Below are positions 21,087 through 30,249 of a stretch of 64,000 nucleotides of DNA, one piece after another. The notes beneath the pieces are model-generated. The model saw only the letters and a list, made by a program, of their open reading frames with translations, was not told the DNA's origin and did not search any database. The stretch is from Dermacentor variabilis (taxonomy: Eukaryota > Arthropoda > Arachnida > Ixodida > Ixodidae): the NCBI RefSeq assembly GCF_050947875.1, contig NC_134569.1, positions 19,567,631-19,631,630 on the forward strand. Reading direction: 5' to 3'. The position numbers were made by a program, and so were the translations under genes. Every line of letters begins with the position of its first letter. The stretch's first letter is position 1.

Positions 21087-22454
21087 ATGCCTACGCGTCC
21101 TGAACCAGAAGCTACCGACGCCACTACCTCGGGGACGGCAGAAATCTATCGAAGCAGCCGTCGCCTCCAAGGTCTTCCACCGCAATACAGTCCCCTGGCA
21201 AGCTCCGTGAGGAAGATGTCAACAACTACCGCAAGCCAAACCGAGGTGATCCCAACTGCTCCCGTACCATGCATTCTCAACGCGCCTCGCACGCCTAACC
21301 CGTTCCATGGCGACGCCTTTGAGGACGTTGAAGACTGGTTGGACCATTTCGACAGGGTCGCCGCCTTTAACGACTGGGACGATCGCCGTAAGTTGAAGAA
21401 CGTCTACTTTTCCCTTTTAGACGCGGCGAGAGTATGGTACGAGAACCACGAAGCCTCATTTACCAGCTGGCAGGAGTTTTACCGACTGCTATGCGAAGCC
21501 TTCTGCACTCCCGAAAGGAAAGAAAGAGCCGAACAGGCACTGTCTTCGAGGTTCCAAATGCCAAACGAAACCGTCGCCATGTTCGTCGAAGACATGACGC
21601 GATTGTTCCGTCGGGCGGACCCACTAATGCCAGAAGACAAGAAGGTGCGTCTGTTAATGCAAGGCGTAAAGGAACAGCTTTTCGCGGGCCTCGTGCGTAA
21701 TCCTCCTGCAACAGTCTCTCAGTTCGTTCGTGAGGCCACAGTCATGGAACGTATGCTTCGGCAGCGGCTCTCGCAGTATGAACGCCAGACCACCATGACT
21801 GCTGCATGCTCTCTCGTACCTGCAAATGATGACAGGGAGTCACTTACCGAGCTAATACGACAAATTGTTCGAGAAGAACTGCAAAAGTCCTATGCATCGG
21901 CTTCGACACCTCCTAGTGCCGCGGTTCTTACGGATGTCATTCGAGAAGAAATCGGCAAAGTGGTTCATCCCTCGCCACCAACACGACCCGAACCTCCCAC
22001 GTTCTCGTACGCGGATGCTCTTCGGGCTTGCGCGCCGTCGACGGGCCGTTTTTCGCAGCCGCCTGCTGGGATTTCTCGACGCTCCCAAAGTCCAATCCAC
22101 CGCACGAATCCGCCAGCACCCTTTCATCCTGGTCCGCGCAAATCTACAGTATGGCGCGCCCCCGACAACAGTCCGTTGTGCTATCACTGCGGGGAGGCTG
22201 GTCACATGTATCGCGATTGCCAGTACCGACGGATTGGTCTGCGGGGATACCATCCGGACACCCGTTGCCCGCGCTATGGCGAACGCCCGCACGAAATCGA
22301 GCAATACTTAGAAAGTAACCGGCTTCCTCCTGCCCAACAGCGAAGACAGTCACGGTCGCCTTCACCTTCACGCCTTCACGCGTCACCGAACCGTGCTCGA
22401 CTTGCTTTTGATTCCGCTGGAGTCAACGGTGGAAGCCCGCGCCGGGGAAACTGA
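21087..22454 (+). CDS. gag: Gypsy Gag polyprotein
   Basis: The first in-frame ATG after the primer-binding site gives 455 residues. A Ty3-type Gag capsid domain occupies roughly residues 80-210 (NPFHGDAFEDVEDWLDHF, then AARVWYEN, then RRADPLMPEDKKVRLLMQG). A proline-rich linker is followed by one zinc knuckle, CYHCGEAGHMYRDC (CX2CX4HX4C, near residue 365), and a basic Arg/Ser-rich tail. Gag forms the cytoplasmic particle and packages the RNA. The stop TGA at 22452 lies directly after the slippery heptamer that would shift ribosomes into pol. Confidence 0.94.
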   Translation: MPTRPEPEATDATTSGTAEIYRSSRRLQGLPPQYSPLASSVRKMSTTTASQTEVIPTAPVPCILNAPRTPNPFHGDAFEDVEDWLDHFDRVAAFNDWDDRRKLKNVYFSLLDAARVWYENHEASFTSWQEFYRLLCEAFCTPERKERAEQALSSRFQMPNETVAMFVEDMTRLFRRADPLMPEDKKVRLLMQGVKEQLFAGLVRNPPATVSQFVREATVMERMLRQRLSQYERQTTMTAACSLVPANDDRESLTELIRQIVREELQKSYASASTPPSAAVLTDVIREEIGKVVHPSPPTRPEPPTFSYADALRACAPSTGRFSQPPAGISRRSQSPIHRTNPPAPFHPGPRKSTVWRAPDNSPLCYHCGEAGHMYRDCQYRRIGLRGYHPDTRCPRYGERPHEIEQYLESNRLPPAQQRRQSRSPSPSRLHASPNRARLAFDSAGVNGGSPRRGN

Positions 22455-22484
22455 AAACGGCGGCCTCCGGGGGTGAGGCCGCTG
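22445..22484 (+). promoter_or_regulatory. -1 ribosomal frameshift signal at the gag-pol junction
   Basis: The heptamer GGGAAAC (22445-22451) is phased as G GGA AAC in the gag frame and abuts the gag stop (22452-22454). After a 6-nt spacer, a stem of 10 pairs forms between 22458-22467 and 22475-22484 (core GCGGCCTC with GAGGCCGC, one G-U) around a 7-nt loop CGGGGGT. Shifting back one base enters the pol frame, which is open through to the pol ATG at 22487 and beyond. Heptamer, spacing and stem all fit the canonical arrangement. Confidence 0.87.
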
Positions 22485-22486
22485 TC

Positions 22487-25400
22487 ATGCGAACCGTCAA
22501 ATATCCTCCGCCGACGCCATCCCCTCGCGACGTACCACTGACGCCTTCATTCGCAACTGCAAAAAAAACTTCTGCTGCTATTACTGCTTCAATCGACGGT
22601 TATCCAGTAACTGCACTTGTAGATACGGGAGCTGACTACTCGGTTATGAGTGCCTCACTGGCGACTCGGCTACGCAAGGTGCTGACAGCGTGGGACGGCC
22701 CACATCTGATTACGGCCGGAGGACACCTCGTGTCACCCATTGGACGATGCACCGCCAGACTTGCAATTTCTACTTCGACTTTCGTAGCGTCTTTCCTTGT
22801 GCTGCCCAAGTGTTCTCGGCTAGTTATACTGGGCATGGATTTTCTCCAGGAATATGGGGCGATCATTAACCTTCGTGACTTGTTCATGACTTTTTCTAAC
22901 TATGTTTCTTCGGATTCGAATGTGGCGGATGAACATCACCGCGCGGCTTTACGCGTGGTCGATGACTGCGTGACGTTACCGCCTCGAAGCAGCATCTTCG
23001 TCCTCGTTGAATGCCCTCAAGAACAACTAGGAATAGGCATCGCCGAAGGTAATCTCACCATATTGCTGGATCGCGAAGTCGGCGTCGCACGAGGTCTCGT
23101 AGAGCTCCAACATAGGCAAACCACGATTCTAGTTACGAACTTCAGTGGCGAATACAAACACTTTGCGAGGCATACCACCATGGCCTACTTTGAAACGGTG
23201 GCCGAGTCCAACGCCTGTGCTTCGGTAACGACAATCTCGATTCCGGAACCCAGCAATGTGGACTTGACCAGTCACATCAACGTCAACCCACAGCTCGACC
23301 AAGACGAGAAGGAGAGGCTCCTTACTCTGCTATCGTCATTTAGCGACTGTTTCGCCACCACGTCGAAGGTCAAACAGACTTCTTTAATCAAACACAGAAT
23401 AATCACTGAACCGACCGTCCAACCTGTTCGCCAACACGCTTATCGCGTGTCGCAAAGAGAACAGGATGCTATTCGTCATCAAGTGAAACAAATGCTCGAC
23501 GATGATGTCATTCAACCATCGACAAGTCCTTGGGCTTCACCTGTTGTATTAGTTAAAAAGAAAGACGGTTCACTAAGATTCTGTGTCGATTATCGCAAAC
23601 TGAACAAGGTCACGAAAAAAGACGTTTACCCACTTCCTCGAATTGACGACTCCTTGGATCGCCTGCGACATGCCCGTTACTTTTCTTCAATGGATCTACG
23701 TAGTGGGTACTGGCAAATTGAAGTTGACGAACGGGACCAGGAAAAAACGGCGTTTATAACACCCGACGGTCTCTATCAATTTAAGGTCCTCCCTTTTGGA
23801 TTGTGTTCCGCTCCGGCCACATTTCAACGCATGATGGACACAGTTTTATCTGACCTCAAGTGGAACTCGTGTTTAGTCTACTTAGACGATGTAGTTGTTT
23901 TTTCCACCACGTTTGAACAACACATCCAGCGGCTTGAGGCGGTTCTTCAAGCTATCCGCACCGCCGGCCTCTCCCTGAAGCCCGAAAAATGTCACTTTGG
24001 CTACGAGGAGCTCAAATTTCTAGGTCATATTGTCAGCAGCACCGGTGTGCGCCCTGACCCTGACAAAGCCCTGGCAGTTGCTCTGTTCCCGATACCGAAG
24101 ACAAAACACGATGTCCGCCGATTTTTAGGGCTTTGCGCGTATTACCGCCGTTTTGTACCCAATTTTTGTGAAATTGCCGAACCTTTGCAACGACTCATCA
24201 AGAACGACGTCACATTTGTTTGGGGCCCAGCACAATCCGACGCCTTCCACGACCTTCAGCGACGTCTACAGACACCACCGATCCTTGGTCACTTTGACAC
24301 CGAGGCTGACACAGAAGTGCATACTGATGCTAGTAACGTTGGTATCGGAGCGACACTCGTTCAGTTTCAAGCTGGTGTTGAGCGCGTTATTGCGTATGCC
24401 AGCCGAACCTTGTCCGCTGCTGAAAAAAACTACTCAGCAACTGAAAAAGAATGTCTGGCAGTCATATGGGCTATCCAGAAGTTCCGCCCATACCTGTACG
24501 GACGCCCCTTCCGTGTCGTCAGCGACCACCACTCTCTCTGCTGGCTGGCGAATCTCAAAAATCCTTCAGGCCGTCTCGCAAGATGGAGCCTTCGGTTACA
24601 GGAATTTGATGTGACCATCGTCTATAAGTCTGGCCAGAAACACACTGACGCCGACTGTCTCTCCCGCGCCCCCGTCGAACCCGCACCACTAGATACTGAC
24701 GACGATTCTGGTTTTCTTTGCACTCTTCCGTCTTTAAACCTTGCTCAACAGCAACGCCAAGATTCCGAGCTCCAGCCCTTGATTGAATACCTTGAAGGAC
24801 GCCGCCCACAACCCCCACGGCTGTTCGCGCGCCACTTGTCCTCTTTCTGCCTACGTGGCGACATCCTATACAAGCGGAACTTTCACCCTACGGCAGCCGT
24901 TTTCCTGCTCGTTGTTCCCACTACTCTCCGCGACGACGTTCTACGTGCATGCCATGACGAACCAACGTGCGGGCATCTTGGTTTCACGCGTACTCTCGCG
25001 AGGATCAAGCAGAAGTACTATTGGCGAAAACTCACAAAAACCGTGAAGCAGTACGTCAGAAGTTGTCGAGATTGCCAGCGCCGCAAAGTTCCACCACTAA
25101 AACCAGCCGGTCTGCTTCAGCCTGTCCGACCTCCTTGCTCACCTTTTGAACAAGTCGGGATGGATTTACTTGGCCCATTTCCCAAGTCTTCGGCTGATAA
25201 CCGCTGGATCGTCGTCGCCACCGATTACCTCACTCGATACTGCGAAACACAAGCCGTTCAGCGAGCTACTGCTTCAGATGTTGCTAACTTCTTTATCAAA
25301 AATATCGTCCTTCGACATGGTGCTCCCGCTGTCGTCATCACAGACCGTGGGACGGCCTTCACTGCCCAGTTGGTCCGAGACATTCTGCAGCTGAGCGGAA

Positions 25401-26002
25401 CAACGCACCGTACGGCAACTGCGTATCACCCGCAGACTAACGGTTTAACAGAGCGTCTCAACAAAACGATTGCTGATATGCTTTCCATGTATGTTGCCAC
25501 GGATCATAAAAATTGGGACGAACTGCTCCCGTATGTGACATTCGCGTACAACACTGCCTTACAAGAAACCACGGGGTTTCCTCCTTTTCGTCTGGTCTAC
25601 GGACGCGACGTCACCACTATGCTCGACGTGATGCTCCTGCCAACTTCGTCTCAACCTACCGCACCAGATACAGACGCCTTTGTTCAGCGTGCCGAAGCAG
25701 CGCGGCACCTTGCGCGGCAACGAATTCTATCCCGACAAAGTCAAGATGCTCGTCGATACAACATGTGCCATCGAGACGTCACATACAACCCGGGAGATCT
25801 TGTATGGGTTTGGACCCCTATACGTCAACGAGGCCGGTCAGAAAAATTATTGCGCCGATACTTTGGACCCTACCTAGTTTTGCGTCGTCTAAGTCCTGTC
25901 AACTACGAAGTTATTCCAGCCGACACTTCGCACCACTCCCGTAGACCACGTTCCTCTGACATTGTTCATGTTACCAGGATGAAGCCTTACCTTTCGCGCT
26001 GA
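22487..26002 (+). CDS. pol: Gypsy Pol polyprotein (PR-RT-RNase H-integrase)
   Basis: 1171 residues from the first ATG; expressed most likely as a Gag-Pol fusion through the frameshift at 22445, since the frame is open upstream of the ATG. Aspartic protease DTGA is at residues 46-49. RT shows VDYRKLNK, FGLCSAPATFQ and the catalytic YLDD at 465-468. RNase H has HTDAS near 611 and an SATEKECLAVIW block. Integrase has an HHCC zinc segment (CHDEPTCGHLGF...CRDCQ, near 825-865), catalytic Asp in GMDLLGPFP and VITDRGTAF, and Glu in GLTERLNK. A GPY/F-type module (RYFGPYLVL) near the C terminus replaces a chromodomain. All catalytic residues I can check are present. Confidence 0.95.
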   Translation: MRTVKYPPPTPSPRDVPLTPSFATAKKTSAAITASIDGYPVTALVDTGADYSVMSASLATRLRKVLTAWDGPHLITAGGHLVSPIGRCTARLAISTSTFVASFLVLPKCSRLVILGMDFLQEYGAIINLRDLFMTFSNYVSSDSNVADEHHRAALRVVDDCVTLPPRSSIFVLVECPQEQLGIGIAEGNLTILLDREVGVARGLVELQHRQTTILVTNFSGEYKHFARHTTMAYFETVAESNACASVTTISIPEPSNVDLTSHINVNPQLDQDEKERLLTLLSSFSDCFATTSKVKQTSLIKHRIITEPTVQPVRQHAYRVSQREQDAIRHQVKQMLDDDVIQPSTSPWASPVVLVKKKDGSLRFCVDYRKLNKVTKKDVYPLPRIDDSLDRLRHARYFSSMDLRSGYWQIEVDERDQEKTAFITPDGLYQFKVLPFGLCSAPATFQRMMDTVLSDLKWNSCLVYLDDVVVFSTTFEQHIQRLEAVLQAIRTAGLSLKPEKCHFGYEELKFLGHIVSSTGVRPDPDKALAVALFPIPKTKHDVRRFLGLCAYYRRFVPNFCEIAEPLQRLIKNDVTFVWGPAQSDAFHDLQRRLQTPPILGHFDTEADTEVHTDASNVGIGATLVQFQAGVERVIAYASRTLSAAEKNYSATEKECLAVIWAIQKFRPYLYGRPFRVVSDHHSLCWLANLKNPSGRLARWSLRLQEFDVTIVYKSGQKHTDADCLSRAPVEPAPLDTDDDSGFLCTLPSLNLAQQQRQDSELQPLIEYLEGRRPQPPRLFARHLSSFCLRGDILYKRNFHPTAAVFLLVVPTTLRDDVLRACHDEPTCGHLGFTRTLARIKQKYYWRKLTKTVKQYVRSCRDCQRRKVPPLKPAGLLQPVRPPCSPFEQVGMDLLGPFPKSSADNRWIVVATDYLTRYCETQAVQRATASDVANFFIKNIVLRHGAPAVVITDRGTAFTAQLVRDILQLSGTTHRTATAYHPQTNGLTERLNKTIADMLSMYVATDHKNWDELLPYVTFAYNTALQETTGFPPFRLVYGRDVTTMLDVMLLPTSSQPTAPDTDAFVQRAEAARHLARQRILSRQSQDARRYNMCHRDVTYNPGDLVWVWTPIRQRGRSEKLLRRYFGPYLVLRRLSPVNYEVIPADTSHHSRRPRSSDIVHVTRMKPYLSR

Positions 26003-26127
26003 CTCCCATCCACAAACTTTGTGATGCGGCCCCTGTCGTCTCGTCCGTTGTCTTTCTCATTTCTTTTATTTTTCCTTGTGGCATTTAACATCTCCCCAAC
26101 TTTATTTATTTATTTCTTCTTTTTTTT

Positions 26128-26141
26128 GGAGGGAGGGGTAA
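26128..26141 (+). promoter_or_regulatory. Polypurine tract
   Basis: GGAGGGAGGGG followed by TAA sits directly upstream of the 3' LTR and after a T-rich stretch, the expected plus-strand primer. Confidence 0.75.
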
Positions 26142-26262
26142 TGGCACGCACTAGTTACGCTAGAGGTCGAGGAAGAAGAAGTGTGCGTGGTAGCTGCTGC
26201 AAACACGAACTGTAAACGGCTGTTCGCTTAGAACTGACTGGCTGGCTTTTCCTCTCGTGACA
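26142..26262 (+). repeat. 3' LTR of the gypsy element (121 bp)
   Basis: Base-for-base equal to 20933-21053 by eye, followed by ATAT (26263-26266). Confidence 0.93.
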
Positions 26263-26318
26263 ATATGCATCTGGATTCTAGTTGCCAACTTTTTAAGTCA
26301 GATCATGCAAAAAAATTA

Positions 26319-27288
26319 CAGAAGAACCTTGTTAAACCATACCCATTTAAACAGTAGTTCTGTTTTAAAAGTAGTAAAGTCGAATCCATGACTCAGCGGC
26401 CATTGAACAAAATAGGTTTTGTATCCGCATAAATCGTACCAGCTTATTGCATACATATCAGCTAACACATAGTGTTTTCACTTTTCGTCGAGAAATCGCG
26501 ATGGTATGGCGACCTGGCAGAACAACGAGCCTCAGAGATCGAAACGGCCTCCAAGCTCAAACGCAGAGGTTGCTTGCAAGGGTGAAGCCACATCAACAAC
26601 ACCATTTCGGCGCCATGCCAGAGACTGAGTGTTGTGGCCCGTGTTGTGGTGTCGTGCAAGCTAAGACAAAAGCCGGGCGCTCAGCATAGAAGAAAAATTG
26701 GACATCGTTCATGCTGTCGAACGTGGCACAAAGAAGTCAATGCTGGCATGCGAGAGGGATCTACGATTGAGTACGGTGTGTGGCATCTGGAATGCGAAGG
26801 AGAAGTTGGTCGGTAATGCTGCTGTGATACCGAAAATATGTTGACTACTAGGTTTGACTTTTTGAGGTTCACGACTTTTTGCCATCGTTGCTTCTGTTAT
26901 TGCCTAACGACAGTGATGAGGACAACATGGAAAGCGACAGCATGGGCAATTCAAGCCCGATGGTGGCAAATGGTGCACGTTACGTCAGTCTCATGTGAGT
27001 GTTTGCCGAGAAGAGAAGCCTGGCGGAAAAGCTGGCTCGTAGCTTGAGTGAGTTTAAGGCCGTCAATCGTAACTATTAGCCTGCCGCGGTATCAAATGAA
27101 AATAACATACTTTTGTTGCGTGAAGTGAATAAATACTGCATGTTTTCTGCCCTTTCATAGCACTCTCTCATAGTTCTGTTTTTGACAGGTATGTGGGCGA
27201 TCTCGCGATATTTCGGTTAAGTAGTACTGCCGTTTAGTACACACTTTTTCCAAGCTCTGGCCAATTACGGTTTAACAAGGTTTCACTG
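26319..27288 (+). mobile_element. Tigger-type element, internally deleted, 970 bp
   Basis: The left end CAGAAGAACCTTGTTAAACC and the inverted right end CAGTGAAACCTTGTTAAACC match in about 18 of 20 bases, with TA on both sides (26317-26318 and 27289-27290). It carries the first DNA-binding helix-turn-helix of a transposase (26677-26844) and part of the acidic tail (near 26920-26995), but no DDE core, so it is a deletion derivative. Confidence 0.82.
26677..26844 (+). pseudogene. CENP-B/Tigger N-terminal helix-turn-helix remnant
   Basis: Translation gives SIEEKLDIVHAVERGTKKS and then LRLSTVCGIWNAKEKL before a stop, the psq/CENP-B N-terminal DNA-binding domain of Tigger transposases. There is no suitable start codon in place and the catalytic domain is absent. 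Confidence 0.8.
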
Positions 27289-27290
27289 TA

Positions 27291-28478
27291 TAATGAAAAT
27301 TAGTTGGTGTCAATACTCGCCATAGTGATGCCCACGATATACAGAAAAGCACTATCTTTGCAAATGTGAGAACAGGTAAGTTCCTATTATAAGGGAGCAT
27401 TTGTTTTTACTCATTGCAGAAGGCACCTGTTTTGTTTTTTACTGCATTCCTTAGGCTCACAAAGCAATGGTTGTCAAGTCAGGGAGCATACAGAAGCCTT
27501 CTTATACTTGATGAATGCATTTGATCAGATTTTCTGAGCAAGCAAGGTGGTCAAGTGTGCATTCAACTGGCACTGGAGTCTCCACTGCATGTTTTTATTG
27601 AAGACGTGCTGGAGCCCTGGAAGCTAGTTTCGACACTGCCTCCAGTCAAAGTTTATTCCAGACTCCCCAATCTGCCAAAAATTGTCACATGTGACAAACA
27701 GCACAAGTTCAGTCATCATTTCAGATGGTGCTTGATATTGCTAGAAGAATTTCAATAGAGACGTTTAACAACACGGAGAATAATTGTAAATCAAATGGAT
27801 CAGTTTATATAGGTGTGGAAACAAAAGAGAATGTGTGAGCTCACGGCAGCATTAGAAACCTTTCAACTCCCAAGTTCTGCAAAACCATACAGCCACAAGG
27901 ACAGTTTTTTCCCAAAAACCAATGGAGGATTGGAGTTCTTTGCCACCGAGAGTTACTGAAGCCAAGAATTTCATGGCAAAACTGCTGCATCACAGTCTTC
28001 ATTCTCACAATGGAGTCTGTAACCTATTATTCCCATGCAAAAAAAAAAAAGATCAATGCAAGGACACTGGCTTGATCCCTGCTCGTGCATTGTGCCACTG
28101 ACACTATTTGCAGGGTGCGTAAGCCACATTTTACATAGTTTTTCATATTCTGGATGTCTTATGCACTTTGCTATTAAATTAGGTACCAAACAACATTGGC
28201 AGCAGCAGGTACAATGGACGTAAATAATAAAAAAGTAAAGATTTTTAAGGCAACAGGCTGACATGCGACATTGACTTTACCAGGCTTCTTGCATTGGAGT
28301 GAACATAGGCTCGCAACTGCGCACTGATCACAGTCTGAGCTCTCTGGTAAATTTGCTTTGATTGACCCTATACAGTTAAAACCTATTTCTGAAAATAAGA
28401 ATCTGCTAACATTTTCTTGTTTACCCCAAAAACGCTGAACCCTAGATTTAACTATCCTTTTTTTGTTGTTGTTGTTGA
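27291..28478. other. Intron, no gene recognised
   Basis: A frame of about 67 codons at 27555-27758 shows no recognisable domain. An A tract lies near 28037-28050. Nothing else stands out. Confidence 0.5.
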
Positions 28479-29579
28479 TACAGTCGAATCTCGTTAATTT
28501 GAACTTTCGGTTTATTCGAACTTGCGCTGTCGTCCTGTCAAAGTTGTGTGTATTCCAATGGGCAAAAGCACCCGGTAGTTCGAATGCGCAAACATTTGTA
28601 ACGGTTAATTCAAACATACTACCCTCTGACAATGCTATCAGCAGCGCGCCAAATCACGCAGCGGCACCTCCGACCAGCGTTCCTCCGATTCTGCCATAGA
28701 GGAAGAGCCTAGGAGAGACCCCTCAATGCCGTGCACAAAGAAAAAAATAAATGGTGGCGGAAATTTGTGCGCAGACATGTGCAGGCGTGCATCACTGATT
28801 ACTTCTGTTAGTGAGGGGTGTCCTGTACAGTCAACAACCAATTTTCTGGAGCCCCAATTTTTCGGTCATGTCCGGTAATCCGGATGCCTTTGCAACACTG
28901 CCAGGTACCCCACAGAGCCAATGTATAAGAACGTCTGAAATTTCACATGCAAAAAATGTTCGCCGTCCGATTTTCCAGACTTTTAGCCATGACTGCAGGC
29001 CCTAAACAGCATTAATCGAAGCCACTACCACCATGGCCATGTTGATTATTTCGCCGCCTCAAGCTGGCACTCTCAGATGCAGATCCACTGATTGCCGTAG
29101 CCACACTGCGGCAACGCTATGCCTAGCTACTTCGACGTTCACTACACCAAGCTTCTTGCTGTTTGGTACCATGTGTTTCATTGAAACAATTTGCCACTGT
29201 TAGCAATGGCGCTGACTCCACCATTGTAATCCTTGCCCACGGCTAAGGAGCGCGGAAAGCACGACGCATTGCATAATGCCAGTTTCCAAAAGTCAGCTTT
29301 GCCACAATACAGGAGTGTTACGCGGCGAACCATACTAAAAGACGGTGCAATTGTTATGGGAGATGGTATGTTTCTTTAATTTTACATGCATGCACCTGTC
29401 ATTTCCTGCCCCAGTATGAGCGCCGATACACCTAATGGGTGTACTGGCAGGCCTTCAGAGCTATTTCTGACGTACCTTTGGCAATTTGAGCCCTTGGGGG
29501 CAGTAAAAGGCATGCATTCATTTTTTCAGTCCGCCCGATTTATCAAACATTTGCGCGGCCCTTCGGCATCTGCTAGCCA

Positions 29580-29650
29580 CCTGGTTAGCTCAGATGATAG
29601 AGTGGCTGCCCTGGAAAGGCGGTGCTCCCGGGTTCGAGTCCCGGACCAGG
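29580..29650 (+). repeat. tRNA-like SINE head, unit 1
   Basis: 71 nt, acceptor CCTGGT paired with ACCAGG, D arm GCTC...GAGT-like, B box GGTTCGAGTCC. It is the more mutated of the pair in the D and anticodon arms. Confidence 0.75.
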
Positions 29651-29861
29651 ACGAATTTTTCTTCAACTATGAGGCTTTTCTTTCGAGGAACCAGTATGGG
29701 TTTCGTTTGTAGCAATTGCTACGAACGGGTGGATGTCTGATTTTTCCCTTTATTCATTACTTCTCTCCACGTTGTGGGTTTCCACAGAACTACTACGTCA
29801 AACTTTTGCCTTTGCTTCGTGTTGTCGACAAATTCGACTTCGCCCTGCCATCTGCTAGCCG

Positions 29862-29932
29862 CCTGGTTAGCTCAGATGGTAGAGCGGCTGCCCCGGAAAG
29901 GCGGTGGTCCCGGGTTCGAGTCCCGGACCAGG
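29862..29932 (+). repeat. tRNA-like SINE head, unit 2
   Basis: 71 nt with intact-looking acceptor (CCTGGT/ACCAGG), D arm (GCTC/GAGC), anticodon stem (CTGCC/GGCGG) with loop CCGGAAA, and T arm (CCGGG/CCCGG with loop TTCGAGT). The loop reads GGA in the anticodon place but has C at position 33 and no usual CCA or 3' flank, so I treat it as a pol III promoter unit of a SINE rather than a tRNA gene. Confidence 0.75.
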
Positions 29933-30249
29933 ACAAATTTTTCTTCAACTATGAGGCTTTTCTTTCGAGGAACCCATATGGGTTTCCTTTGTAGCAATTG
30001 CTACGAACGGGTGGATGTCTGATTTTCCCTTTATTCGGCCCTTGGGGAGTCAGAAAAATCAGACATTGACTTAATTTGCAAATATGTGCGAGTAAATCTT
30101 CTGAAATTTCCCACTCGTGTGTTAGCTCAGCGCACATGCTACACTGCAGGCAAGTCCTCCATTCAATTAGCTTCATTTAATTCAAACTTCTTTTAAACCA
30201 AACAAATTTTTGGGCCCCTTAAAATTCAAATTATTGAGATTCAACTGTA

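Larger units (their letters stand above)
20933..26262 (+). mobile_element. Full-length Ty3/gypsy LTR retrotransposon, apparently young
   Basis: Structure: ATAT duplication (20929-20932), 121-bp LTR, primer-binding region, gag, frameshift site, pol, polypurine tract, identical 121-bp LTR, ATAT (26263-26266). By eye the two LTRs show no difference, and both gag and pol are free of stops, so insertion is recent on the scale of the window. There is no envelope-like third frame. It sits antisense in a 17.6-kb host intron, 12 bp from the end of the Tigger element. Confidence 0.95.
29564..30035 (+). mobile_element. Dimeric tRNA-derived SINE with 8-bp target duplication
   Basis: CGGCCCTT flanks it at 29556-29563 and 30036-30043. 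It holds two tRNA-like heads (29580-29650 and 29862-29932), 282 bp apart, each followed by the same tail ending GTAGCAATTGCTACGAACGG and GGTGGATGTCTGATTTT. The first unit lacks the ATTACTTCTCTCCAC block that precedes the second head. Resemblance to the tick SINE known as Ruka is from memory and not checked. Confidence 0.82.
28828..30071 (-). mobile_element. pogo-type MITE (CAGTCAAC family), split by a SINE dimer
   Basis: The left end CAGTCAACAACCAATTTTCT follows TA. The right end, inverted, begins near AAGTCAATGTCTGATTTTTC and is slightly mutated, so its last bases are uncertain. Internal sequence (for example TGCCTTTTACTGCC on the other strand, and TCTGAAGGCCTGCCAGTA) is shared, inverted, with the MITE at 58101-58894 and with 52430-53117. 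Confidence 0.7.
28481..30247. mobile_element. Tigger-type element holding two later insertions
   Basis: The left end CAGTCGAATCTCGTTAATTT and the inverted right end CAGTTGAATCTCAATAATTT match, with TA on both sides (28479-28480 and 30248-30249). ATTCGAAC/TTCAAAC-type subterminal motifs occur at both ends. The pogo-type MITE 28828-30071 sits inside it, and the SINE dimer 29564-30035 sits inside that. Confidence 0.78.

Noticed and set aside
29862..29932. Functional tRNA-Ser gene
   Set aside because: The cloverleaf folds, but the anticodon loop has C at position 33, three similar copies share non-tRNA flanks, and two of them lie inside one target duplication; it is a SINE head.
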